Assembly (NCBI GenBank): GCA_003223065.1
Contig: QHXU01000099.1
Coordinates: 1 to 9,572, forward strand
Reading direction: 5' to 3'
Length of the DNA stretch: 9,572 nucleotides
Origin: Acidobacteriota bacterium
Lineage (GTDB): Bacteria > Acidobacteriota > Terriglobia > Bryobacterales > Bryobacteraceae
Shown: piece after piece, positions 1 through 6,727 of the stretch
Numbering within the stretch: position 1 is the stretch's first letter
How the letters are laid out: each line of letters opens with the position of its first letter
Program-made: the position numbers and the translations under genes
Notes under the pieces: model-generated
Told to the model about the DNA's origin: nothing
What the model saw: only the letters and a program-made list of their open reading frames with translations
Databases searched by the model: none

Positions 1-373
1 CGTCGGCATCATGATGAGATCGACGCTGTTCTGGTCGGCGAACTTGCTAATAACCTGCGCAGGGTCGCCCAGCTCGGCGACCCTCTCCACGCGCAGGTGC
101 GCGAACTCTCTTACCAGCGCTGTCGAGTCCGGCTTTGAGCTCGCACAGAAGCTCTGTAGTATCGATAATGGCCGGGCCGCCCGGATCACCCATACCCGTG
201 TACCAAAACGGCCGTGCCACATCTCCCATACCCGCGAACCAAAAGGGTGGTGCCACGCTGATGAGCGTGATTTTCGCGCCGTAGCGGCTCGCCATGGCTT
301 CAACATACGGGACCGCGCCGCAGCAGCGATCCGAGAAATCGAGAGGGAATAAAATGTGTTTTATGGGTAACAT
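1..373 (-). pseudogene. UspA-family universal stress protein, N-terminal part, frameshifted and cut by the window edge
   Basis: Read on the minus strand from the ATG at 373-371, the protein begins MLPIKHILFPLDFSD, the first beta strand of a UspA domain, followed by a helix (YVEAMASRYGAKI) and the ITLISVAPP strand. These are typical of small cytoplasmic universal stress proteins that bind nucleotides or signal stress. The open frame continues to a stop at about 47, but from about 120 leftward the matching Usp sequence (ALVREFAHLRVERVAELGDP, then a segment ending DLIMMPT) lies in another frame. A 1-base insertion or 2-base loss near 119-135 explains this. The C-terminal half, with the usual G-2X-G-9X-G(S/T) ATP loop, is outside the window. 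Residues 43-66 are a 12-residue tandem duplication. A start at 466 would add 31 residues unlike any Usp N-terminus, so 373 is preferred. It is transcribed divergently from the cytochrome operon. The frameshift may be real decay or a sequencing or assembly error. Confidence 0.7.
176..247 (-). repeat. 36-bp tandem duplication inside the usp gene (two 12-residue copies)
   Basis: On the minus strand, 247-212 encodes PFWFAGMGDVAR and 211-176 encodes PFWYTGMGDPGG. The first 27 bases of the two copies differ at 4 positions, so this is a slightly diverged in-frame duplication of 36 bp. It lies in the loop after the second beta strand of the Usp fold, where natural length variation is tolerated. The enrichment in Phe/Trp and Gly-Met-Gly-Asp is striking, but I know of no assigned function. 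Confidence 0.7.
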
Positions 374-394
374 GGGCACGCTTCCCGTCCGCGT

Positions 395-400
395 ATTATG
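395..400 (-). promoter_or_regulatory. Candidate -10 element for usp
   Basis: On the minus strand this reads CATAAT, five of six matches to TATAAT, about 22 bases upstream of the preferred usp ATG at 373. That would give a short 5' leader. No good -35 hexamer sits 16-18 bases further upstream, so this is a weak call based on one hexamer. Confidence 0.25.
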
Positions 401-430
401 CAATCGATCCACCAATAGGTTTATTGCTGT

Positions 431-456
431 GTGAAGCGCGTTTGCGGTGAAGCGCG
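431..456. repeat. Direct repeat GTGAAGCGCG in the divergent intergenic region
   Basis: GTGAAGCGCG occurs at 431-440 and again at 447-456, exact over 10 bases with 16 bp between copy starts. It lies between the divergent usp gene and the cytochrome operon, just left of a 14-bp palindrome. A repeat spaced about one and a half helical turns could be a protein-binding site, but no known factor is recognised. Confidence 0.35.
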
Positions 457-468
457 TGGGTGGCATCG

Positions 469-482
469 CGCAGGCGCCTGCG
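469..482. promoter_or_regulatory. 14-bp perfect palindrome, candidate operator
   Basis: CGCAGGCGCCTGCG is a perfect inverted repeat of 14 bp. Its core CAGG-CG-CCTG has the same CAGG-NN-CCTG shape as a second palindrome at 554-563. Both lie within 190 bp upstream of the first cytochrome gene, in sequence that appears non-coding. A dimeric repressor or activator site is plausible. The region is GC-rich, which raises the chance of accidental palindromes, and no regulator gene is adjacent in the window. Confidence 0.35.
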
Positions 483-551
483 GCAAATCACCCATTCCGG
501 CCCGGTTCTGCCCCAAAAAGCCGGACAAGTCCTATGAGAAACAGCAACTTG

Positions 552-590
552 TGCAGGTACCTGAAATGCAGGTGCCTATCTGCAGGGCTT
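552..590. promoter_or_regulatory. Cluster of TGCAGGT-CCT repeats including palindrome CAGGTACCTG
   Basis: TGCAGGTACCT (552-562), TGCAGGTGCCT (567-577) and the partial copy TGCAGGGCTT (581-590) recur at 15- and 14-base steps. The first copy contains the perfect 10-bp palindrome CAGGTACCTG at 554-563. The cluster ends about 65 bp before the ATG of the OmcA/MtrC-type gene, a normal place for an operator overlapping a promoter. No convincing sigma-70 or sigma-54 promoter could be placed next to it, so the role is inferred from repetition and position only. Confidence 0.35.
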
Positions 591-644
591 TATTCCGCCC
601 GCGGCCGGTCCTTGAGAGAGAGTTGTAGGAAGACGGCGCGGAAC

Positions 645-650
645 AGGGGG
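645..650 (+). promoter_or_regulatory. Ribosome binding site of the OmcA/MtrC-type gene
   Basis: AGGGGG lies 4 bases before the ATG at 655. It supports that start, which is also directly followed by a signal peptide. Confidence 0.55.
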
Positions 651-654
651 CATC

Positions 655-2679
655 ATGAAACGGCTTCATCCACCATGGCGAACTGTGGCGATTGCGATCA
701 CTGCGGCGGTAACGTTGGCGAGCGCGCCAAAAAGACCGTATTCTCCGCAGCAGAGGGCGTTCTACAGGGACGCCGCGGTGATCAACTTCGTGCGTCCGGG
801 CCTGGTGCTCAAGATCGAGTCCGCCAACATTGCGAGTGATGGCACGATACAGGCCCAGTTCAAGGTTACCGACCCCCAGGGCCTGCCGCTCGATCGCCTG
901 GGGATCACCACGCCTGGCGCCGTTTCGGTCAGCTTCATCGCCGCGACGATCCCAGCCGGCGAGACTCAATACACCGCCTACACAACTCGGGTGCAGCTTA
1001 GCCCCATCACCAAAGTTTCCGCCGTACAGGCCGGCACCGATTCGGGCGGCGTCTTCGCGCAGGTGGGCGACGGTGAGTACACCTATACCTTCAAAACGAA
1101 GGCGCCGGCGAACATCGATCGCAGTGCGACACATAGCATCGGGGCTTATGCCTCCCGGAGCCTGGCCGATTTTGATCTGGGCACGCAATACTCCAACGAT
1201 GTATTCACCTTCGTACCGAACGGGTCACAGGTGACGGTTGTGCGGGACGTGGTACGCACGGAAAGCTGCAACCAGTGCCACGATCCGCTGGCGCTTCACG
1301 GCGGCGCGCGCCAAAAAGTGGAGCTGTGCGTGATGTGCCACACTCCGCAGACAACGGACCCGGACACGGGCAACACGGTGGACATGAAGGTATTCATTCA
1401 CAAGATCCACAGTGGTGCAAATCTACCCAGCGTGAAGGCCGGGACGCCGTATCAGATCATCGGATTCAATCAATCGGTCAACGATTTTTCGACCGTCGTG
1501 TTTCCCTCTGACGTGCGCAACTGCACGATCTGCCACACGCCGGCGGCGGCGCAGGCCAGCAACTATATCACCAAGGCGAGCCGTGCAGCCTGCGGCTCAT
1601 GCCATGACAACGTCGACTTCGCCTCGGGCGTGAACCACGCGGGGGGCCCGCAATTCGACGATAACCAGTGCACGATTTGCCACACGCCGCAGGGCGAATT
1701 GGAGTTTGACGCGTCGATCCTCGGGGCGCACACGGTCCCGACACAGTCGAAGAGTCTGCCCGGCACTGCGTTTGAAATAATCAAGGTCGAGAACGGTTCG
1801 GCGGGCAAAAAGCCGACCGTGACCTTCACTCTGAAGGACAACTCCGGCAGCGCTATTCCGGCCTCCGCGATGAACAGCCTCTCGCTGGTCCTGTCCGGGC
1901 CGAGCAGTGACTACAGTGCAATGGTGAGCGAGAGTGCGATCCGGAACGCGTCCTGCGGGAGCGATGGCACCTGCATCTATACCTTCCAGGCCGCGATCCC
2001 GTCCACAGCAACAGGCACCTATTCCGTCGGCATTGAAGGCTACAGGAACATCACGGTGTTACCCGGCACGACGAAACAGCAAGTGGTCCGCGATTACGGT
2101 AAAAACAAAGTGATGAGCTTTTCGGTGGATGGATCGCCGGTGGAGCCGCGCCGGAAAGTAGTCGATATCGCGAAGTGCAATAACTGCCACACCAGCCTGG
2201 CGACGCATGGAGGGATACGCAACCAGATTGAACAATGTGTGCTTTGCCACAATCCGAATGCCACGGATGTTGCCAGGCGGCCGGCTTCTGAGGGCCCGGC
2301 CCAGTCTATTAATTTCTCGCTGATGATTCACAAGATCCATACCGGTGAAAACCTCGCTACCGATTACACGGTATACGGGTTCGGCGGCTCGAAGAACACG
2401 TTCAATGAAGTCCGCTTCCCCGGAGACAGGCGCAACTGCGCCGAGTGCCACGTAAACGGCTCCGAGCAGCTTCCGTTGAGCGCGAACCTGCTGCCCGTTC
2501 AGGATCCGCGGGGATGGATCAGTCCCGCGGGACCAACCACGGCTGCATGCACAGCCTGCCACGGCGAGAAATTCGTCGCGTCACATGCGCTCTCCAACAC
2601 GACGGTGTTGGGAGAAGCCTGCGCCACTTGTCACGGACCTGACGCTGACTTCTCCGTGAGCAAGGTGCATGCCCGCTGA
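655..2679 (+). CDS. OmcA/MtrC-family decaheme c-type cytochrome
   Basis: This 674-residue secreted cytochrome is the likely outermost electron exchanger of the operon. It has ten CXXCH heme motifs in two groups of five: Cys205, 225, 290, 313, 339 and Cys508, 528, 595, 632, 656. The two groups are duplicates of each other: each starts CN-x-CH...HGG...C-x-x-CH and carries an IHKIH motif (His249/252 and His559/562) expected to supply distal heme ligands. Beta-rich segments come before each group (about 45-195 and 365-500), matching the four-domain layout of MtrC/OmcA. Residues 9-24 form a hydrophobic signal peptide, but there is no lipobox cysteine, unlike the Shewanella lipoproteins. Cys434 and Cys440 form a CX5C pair in the second beta domain, where MtrC-type proteins have a CX8C disulfide. 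The start has an AGGGGG ribosome site at 645-650. The stop overlaps the next ATG by one base. Confidence 0.93.
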   Translation: MKRLHPPWRTVAIAITAAVTLASAPKRPYSPQQRAFYRDAAVINFVRPGLVLKIESANIASDGTIQAQFKVTDPQGLPLDRLGITTPGAVSVSFIAATIPAGETQYTAYTTRVQLSPITKVSAVQAGTDSGGVFAQVGDGEYTYTFKTKAPANIDRSATHSIGAYASRSLADFDLGTQYSNDVFTFVPNGSQVTVVRDVVRTESCNQCHDPLALHGGARQKVELCVMCHTPQTTDPDTGNTVDMKVFIHKIHSGANLPSVKAGTPYQIIGFNQSVNDFSTVVFPSDVRNCTICHTPAAAQASNYITKASRAACGSCHDNVDFASGVNHAGGPQFDDNQCTICHTPQGELEFDASILGAHTVPTQSKSLPGTAFEIIKVENGSAGKKPTVTFTLKDNSGSAIPASAMNSLSLVLSGPSSDYSAMVSESAIRNASCGSDGTCIYTFQAAIPSTATGTYSVGIEGYRNITVLPGTTKQQVVRDYGKNKVMSFSVDGSPVEPRRKVVDIAKCNNCHTSLATHGGIRNQIEQCVLCHNPNATDVARRPASEGPAQSINFSLMIHKIHTGENLATDYTVYGFGGSKNTFNEVRFPGDRRNCAECHVNGSEQLPLSANLLPVQDPRGWISPAGPTTAACTACHGEKFVASHALSNTTVLGEACATCHGPDADFSVSKVHAR

Positions 2680-3641
2680 TGGAAGCCGTCACTGGCCACG
2701 TTTCGCACGGGGCGATGATCCGGCTGCGCGTGCTTGTGGTCCTGGCGCTGCTCGCTATGGCTGGGGTGAAAGCCGCTGGTCAGGCGGCGCCGTCGCCTTA
2801 CGCTGGATCGGAAGCCTGCCAGACCTGCCACGAGGACATCTTCAACGCCTTCGCCAAAAACCCGCATCACCTGGTGGAGACGGACGCCAGGCCTGGCTGG
2901 AAAGCGGGCGGCTGGCAGGGGCGTGCGTGCGAATCCTGCCACGGCCCGGCCCAGAAGCACACCGAATCAGCCTCCGCCGAAGACATACGTAACCCCGCGA
3001 AGCTGGCTGCGGCGGCAGCGGGCCGCGTTTGTCTCTCCTGTCATCTCAATCAGCCGACTCACGCCGGGCGCCTGGAAAGCAGCCACGCCAAGAACGACGT
3101 TTCTTGCACAGCATGTCACAAGGTCCACGGCAACGGGCCATCAGGGCTGGTTGCGCGCACAGCTTCGGCGATCAACCAGCAATGCTCGAGCTGTCACACC
3201 GGGGTGTGGGCGCAGTTCCAGCGCCCTTCGCATCACCGGCTGCCGGAGGGCGCGATGTCGTGCGTTGATTGCCACAACCCCCACGGCTCGATCCGGCCGG
3301 CTATGACGCAGGCGTTTGGAGCGAATGAGCCGGGGTGTCTCAAATGCCACGGCGAGAAGCGCGGCCCGTTCGCCTTCGAACACGCACCGGTGCGCTTCGA
3401 GGGCTGCCGGAGCTGTCACGAGCCGCATGGCTCCGCGAACCCCCGCATGCTCGCGCGGCAGGAAGTGCGGAACTTGTGTCTCGAATGCCACGCCAATCTG
3501 CCGCGCGTGACGAATACAAATGCGGCGCTGGGCGTCGTGCCGCCGGCCTTTCACGACCTGCGATCGCCCAGATTTCGCAACTGCACGGTCTGCCATCAAA
3601 AAATCCACGGAAGCCACGTGGACAGGAACCTGCTGAGATGA
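2679..3641 (+). CDS. MtrA/DmsE-family decaheme c-type cytochrome
   Basis: A 320-residue periplasmic cytochrome with ten CXXCH motifs at Cys47, 84, 118, 143, 169, 195, 220, 243, 267 and 302, spaced 20-37 residues apart along the whole chain. Ten hemes in about 320 residues matches MtrA, PioA and DmsE, which form a heme wire inserted in an MtrB-type barrel. Recurrent H-x-x-H segments (SSHAK, PSHHRLP, NPHGS, EPHGS) fit bis-histidine hemes. The ATG at 2679 overlaps the upstream TGA (TGATG), suggesting translational coupling. However, a hydrophobic signal peptide begins only at the second ATG, 2715 (MIRLRVLVVLALLAMAG), so the mature start may come from 2715 and the first 12 residues may be untranslated. 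The next gene overlaps by ATGA and encodes the expected barrel partner. Confidence 0.92.
   Translation: MEAVTGHVSHGAMIRLRVLVVLALLAMAGVKAAGQAAPSPYAGSEACQTCHEDIFNAFAKNPHHLVETDARPGWKAGGWQGRACESCHGPAQKHTESASAEDIRNPAKLAAAAAGRVCLSCHLNQPTHAGRLESSHAKNDVSCTACHKVHGNGPSGLVARTASAINQQCSSCHTGVWAQFQRPSHHRLPEGAMSCVDCHNPHGSIRPAMTQAFGANEPGCLKCHGEKRGPFAFEHAPVRFEGCRSCHEPHGSANPRMLARQEVRNLCLECHANLPRVTNTNAALGVVPPAFHDLRSPRFRNCTVCHQKIHGSHVDRNLLR
3624..3628 (+). promoter_or_regulatory. Ribosome binding site of the MtrB/PioB-type gene
   Basis: AGGAA lies 9 bases before the ATG at 3638 and inside the end of the decaheme gene. It decides for the start at 3638 and against an upstream in-frame ATG at 3335 that would overlap the decaheme gene for 300 bp. 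Confidence 0.5.
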
Positions 3642-5620
3642 AGCTGTTGATGGCTATCATGAGTCTTGTGCCCCTGGCAGCGCAGCAGCCGCCGCCCGAT
3701 GCCAAGCCGGCGGCCGCAAGCGAAACCGCTTCGCCCGTGCCCGCTTCTGAATCATGGCTGGCGGGCTCGATCGATCTCGGGTATCGAGGGCGCACGAACG
3801 TGGCCGGAAGCCTCGATACGTACCGCAGCGTCGTGAACCTCGGCTCCGGTCCGAAACTGCTGGGCGCGGAGTTTACGCTGACCGATCCCAAGCGGCGCAT
3901 TTTCGACGAGGTCCGTGTACGCGCTTATAGTTGGGGCGACGATCCTTACGCGACGTTTCATCTCAGCGCGAAAAAGGCCAAGCTCTACGACTTCAGCTCA
4001 GACTACCGTGACATCGCCTATTTCAACTATCTGCCGTCTTATGCCGATCCGTTGCTCGGCCGCGGCATCGTTCTGAACGAACAATCCTTCGACACGCGGC
4101 GCCGCTTTGCCGCATTTGAATTGGACCTGTTGCCGGGCAACTGGTTCATCCCTTATCTCGCCTACGACCGCGCCTCGGGCTCCGGAACCGGCGTAGCGGC
4201 GTTCGTTTCCGATGCGAATGAGTTCCCTGTGCCGAATCGCTTGCGTGATGAGACGAACCTTTACAAAGGCGGTGTCCGGTTCGAACTCAGACGATTCCAT
4301 GCCACAGTCGAGGAAGGCGGCACGGCCTTCAAGGACGACCAGAGCCTTTACCAGGCGGCCGGCCCGCAGAATTTCGGCAATTCCACGAACCCATTTCTCG
4401 GTCAGACGCTTTACCTGAGCAATCTCCTGGGCGCGTACGGAATCCGCGGAACCAGCTTCTACAGCCGGGCGCTGATGACCGCGAACCTCACATCCTGGCT
4501 CGACCTGTACGGCCAGTTTCTTTTCAGCCAACCCGATAGCTCGATTCACTATCAGCAGAGTGATAACGGGAACCTGGTGCTGCAAAGTCAATTGCTGTTT
4601 TACAACGGCCAGCAGTACCTGGTTTCCGCGGCGGCGAAGCTTCCACACACCTCGGCGAGCTTCGGCGGCGAACTGCGGCCGCTACGCCGTGTGCGAGTCA
4701 TTGAATCGTGGCTCACGGACCGGCTGCATGAAGGCGGCACGGCAACCTCTGTCAACCAGCTCTTCACAGCGCCGAATCGAACCACGCAAATCACGGCACT
4801 GCTCGCCTCTTCGCTGGCGACCAATTACAGCCAGCAGCAAACCGACCTGTTTTTTGACGTGACCCAGCGGCTCACGCTGCGAGGCGCTTATCGCTACGTC
4901 TGGGGAGAAGCGGGCGACACGATTCTGCCGCCGGCGGGACTCGCCAGCGCCGACCGCGGGAAGCTCAGGCGCAACGTTGCCATCGGCGGTGTTACGTTCC
5001 GCCCCAGTCAGCGGCTCTCGATTTCCGGCGAAGCCGAGGGCGCGTCGACCGGCGGCACTTATTTCCGCACCAGCCTCTATGACTACCAGAAGGTGCGGGC
5101 GCAGGCGCGTTATCAGGCTGCAGCGTCGCTGAGTCTTTCGGCGGATTTCAGCCTGCTCAACAATCAGAATCCGTTGCCCGGAGTTCACTACGACTACCTG
5201 GCGCATCAGAATTCGCTCTCCTTCCTTTGGTCGCCCGGCGGCGGAAAAACGTGGGAATTTCAAGGCTCGTACAGCCGGTCCACGCTGCGCTCCGCCATCG
5301 GCTACCTATCGCCGCAGGACCTTCAGCCGCAGCAATCGCTGTATCGCGACAATGCGCATACAGCCACCGCCCTGGTCGATCTCAAGGTGCCGGGCATTTC
5401 AGGATTCGCGCCGAAGATCACGGCAGGCGGCTCCTTTTTCATTTCTTCCGGCAGCCGGCCCACCAGCTACTATCAACCGATCGCAAAGCTCTGGCTACCG
5501 TTCGGCAAGAATGTCGCTGGGTTCGCCGAATGGCGCTATTTCGGATACGGCGAGGCGTTTTATCTTTACGAAGGGTTCCGTACTCAAATGGTGACCGCCG
5601 GACTAAGGTTGACGCGATGA
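3638..5620 (+). CDS. MtrB/PioB-family outer-membrane beta-barrel
   Basis: A 660-residue outer-membrane porin-like protein, close to the roughly 700 residues of Shewanella MtrB, which sheathes the MtrA heme wire and docks the surface cytochrome. Residues 1-15 are a short signal peptide (MKLLMAIMSLVPLAAQQ) followed by a Pro/Ala-rich linker to about residue 37. After that the chain is a long series of alternating amphipathic strands rich in Tyr, Phe, Arg and Gly with Asn/Asp turns, for example IDLGYRGRTNVAGSLDTYRS near the N-terminus. There are no cysteines at all, so the N-terminal CXXC of Shewanella MtrB is absent. The last residues (TAGLRLTR) lack the common terminal aromatic. The family call rests on barrel character, length, N-terminal style and position directly after the MtrA-like gene. 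ATGA overlaps join it to both neighbours. Confidence 0.88.
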   Translation: MKLLMAIMSLVPLAAQQPPPDAKPAAASETASPVPASESWLAGSIDLGYRGRTNVAGSLDTYRSVVNLGSGPKLLGAEFTLTDPKRRIFDEVRVRAYSWGDDPYATFHLSAKKAKLYDFSSDYRDIAYFNYLPSYADPLLGRGIVLNEQSFDTRRRFAAFELDLLPGNWFIPYLAYDRASGSGTGVAAFVSDANEFPVPNRLRDETNLYKGGVRFELRRFHATVEEGGTAFKDDQSLYQAAGPQNFGNSTNPFLGQTLYLSNLLGAYGIRGTSFYSRALMTANLTSWLDLYGQFLFSQPDSSIHYQQSDNGNLVLQSQLLFYNGQQYLVSAAAKLPHTSASFGGELRPLRRVRVIESWLTDRLHEGGTATSVNQLFTAPNRTTQITALLASSLATNYSQQQTDLFFDVTQRLTLRGAYRYVWGEAGDTILPPAGLASADRGKLRRNVAIGGVTFRPSQRLSISGEAEGASTGGTYFRTSLYDYQKVRAQARYQAAASLSLSADFSLLNNQNPLPGVHYDYLAHQNSLSFLWSPGGGKTWEFQGSYSRSTLRSAIGYLSPQDLQPQQSLYRDNAHTATALVDLKVPGISGFAPKITAGGSFFISSGSRPTSYYQPIAKLWLPFGKNVAGFAEWRYFGYGEAFYLYEGFRTQMVTAGLRLTR

Positions 5621-6726
5621 TTCGGCCTCTGCTCATTCTCGTGGCTTCGACGACCGGCGCCCATGCCGCAGTCGTCGCCGCGGATTCGGGACGCGGCGAA
5701 CGATTGTTCGAGAGTCTTTCGTGTGTCCAGTGCCATAGCGTCAACGGCAAGGGCGGGCACGTCGCGGCTGATCTGGGCCGCCGCATCGACCGCAATTTCA
5801 CTCCGGCGGCGCTGGCCAGCACGATGTGGAACCACGCCCCGACAATGTGGACGGCAATGCGCGACCGCGAGATCCGCGCCGGCGACCTCGACCAGCAAGC
5901 TGCCGCGGATTTGTTCGCTTACTTCTATTCGGCGCGGTTCTTTGACAAGCCCGGAGACGCCGGACGCGGCAAACGGCTGTTCAGCGAGCGTGCCTGTGGA
6001 CGCTGCCACGGGCTGACGGAATCGATCAAGCCAGGCGTTAACCCCGTCAGCCAATGGGCCGCGCTGGGCGATCCCATCGCGCTCACCGAGGCCATGTGGA
6101 ACCACGCGCCGAATATGTTTGTTGAGTTCAAGCTTAAGGAGATCGCCTGGCCCGAATTGAGCGGCCAGGATCTCTCGGATCTGCTGGTCTATCTGCGCAA
6201 TCTCCCTTCAACGCGCGAAAAGCCGGGAGCTTTTAAAACCAGCACTGGCGCAAACGGCGAGGCGCTTTTCACCTCGAAAGGATGCGTCGGGTGCCATCGA
6301 TCCGGCTCTTCGCTGGCTCCCGAGATCAAAGGCCGGACCCTGACGCAAATCGCAGCGGCGATGTGGAATCACGCGCCCAAGATGCCGGCAAAACCTGCGC
6401 ATTTTGACACGGGCGAGATGCGGGAACTGCTGAGCTACCTTTGGGCCCGGCAGTTTTTCGAAGACTCGGGCAACGCCGAGCGGGGCAAACGCGTCTTCAA
6501 TTCGAAACATTGCGCCACTTGTCATAACGATGCGTCCAGCGGGGCGCCGAAGCTCACCGGCGTCCAGCGCTCATTCACTGGCGCCGTGATGGTTTCCGCC
6601 CTCTGGCATCATGGCCCCCGCATGCTCGACCAGATGAAGAGTAGGGCGATTTCATGGCCGCGCTTCGATGGGCGGGAAATGTCGGATCTCATCGCGTTCC
6701 TCAATTCGGGAAACGAGGAGAAGTAG
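5617..6726 (+). CDS. Secreted cytochrome c with four tandem monoheme domains
   Basis: A 369-residue exported protein built from four cytochrome c domains, each with one CXXCH (Cys36, 127, 223, 299). The domains share a pattern: RG-x-RLF or equivalent before the heme, a strongly conserved M/L-W-N/H-H-A/G-P-x-M motif 33-41 residues after the first heme cysteine (MWNHAPTM at 70-77, MWNHAPNM 160-167, MWNHAPKM 249-256, LWHHGPRM 329-336), and a closing helix of the type DLLxYLxxxxF. The repeated Met or His is a candidate distal heme ligand. Residues 1-20 are a signal peptide (MIRPLLILVASTTGAHAAVV). The start at 5617 is chosen because it overlaps the barrel's stop (ATGA), has AAGG at 5605-5608, and begins the signal peptide; the frame is open further upstream without function. 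A role as a multi-site periplasmic carrier between the NapC-like protein and the outer-membrane conduit is inferred from context. I do not recognise a named family for the whole architecture. Confidence 0.87.
   Translation: MIRPLLILVASTTGAHAAVVAADSGRGERLFESLSCVQCHSVNGKGGHVAADLGRRIDRNFTPAALASTMWNHAPTMWTAMRDREIRAGDLDQQAAADLFAYFYSARFFDKPGDAGRGKRLFSERACGRCHGLTESIKPGVNPVSQWAALGDPIALTEAMWNHAPNMFVEFKLKEIAWPELSGQDLSDLLVYLRNLPSTREKPGAFKTSTGANGEALFTSKGCVGCHRSGSSLAPEIKGRTLTQIAAAMWNHAPKMPAKPAHFDTGEMRELLSYLWARQFFEDSGNAERGKRVFNSKHCATCHNDASSGAPKLTGVQRSFTGAVMVSALWHHGPRMLDQMKSRAISWPRFDGREMSDLIAFLNSGNEEK
6715..6720 (+). promoter_or_regulatory. Ribosome binding site of the NapC/NirT-type gene
   Basis: GAGGAG lies 7 bases before the ATG at 6728, within the last codons of the four-domain cytochrome. 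It selects 6728 over the in-frame upstream ATG at 6668, which has no such site and would overlap the previous gene. Confidence 0.6.
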
Positions 6727-6727
6727 G

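Noticed and set aside
532..1188. Minus-strand open frame covering the operon's leader and the start of the first cytochrome gene
   Set aside because: Antisense to the signal peptide and beta domain of the OmcA/MtrC-type protein; no recognisable domain in translation.
3335..3637. Upstream in-frame extension of the barrel gene into the decaheme gene
   Set aside because: It overlaps the decaheme coding sequence for about 300 bp, its translation is Arg-rich without a signal peptide, and a good ribosome site and signal peptide exist at 3638.
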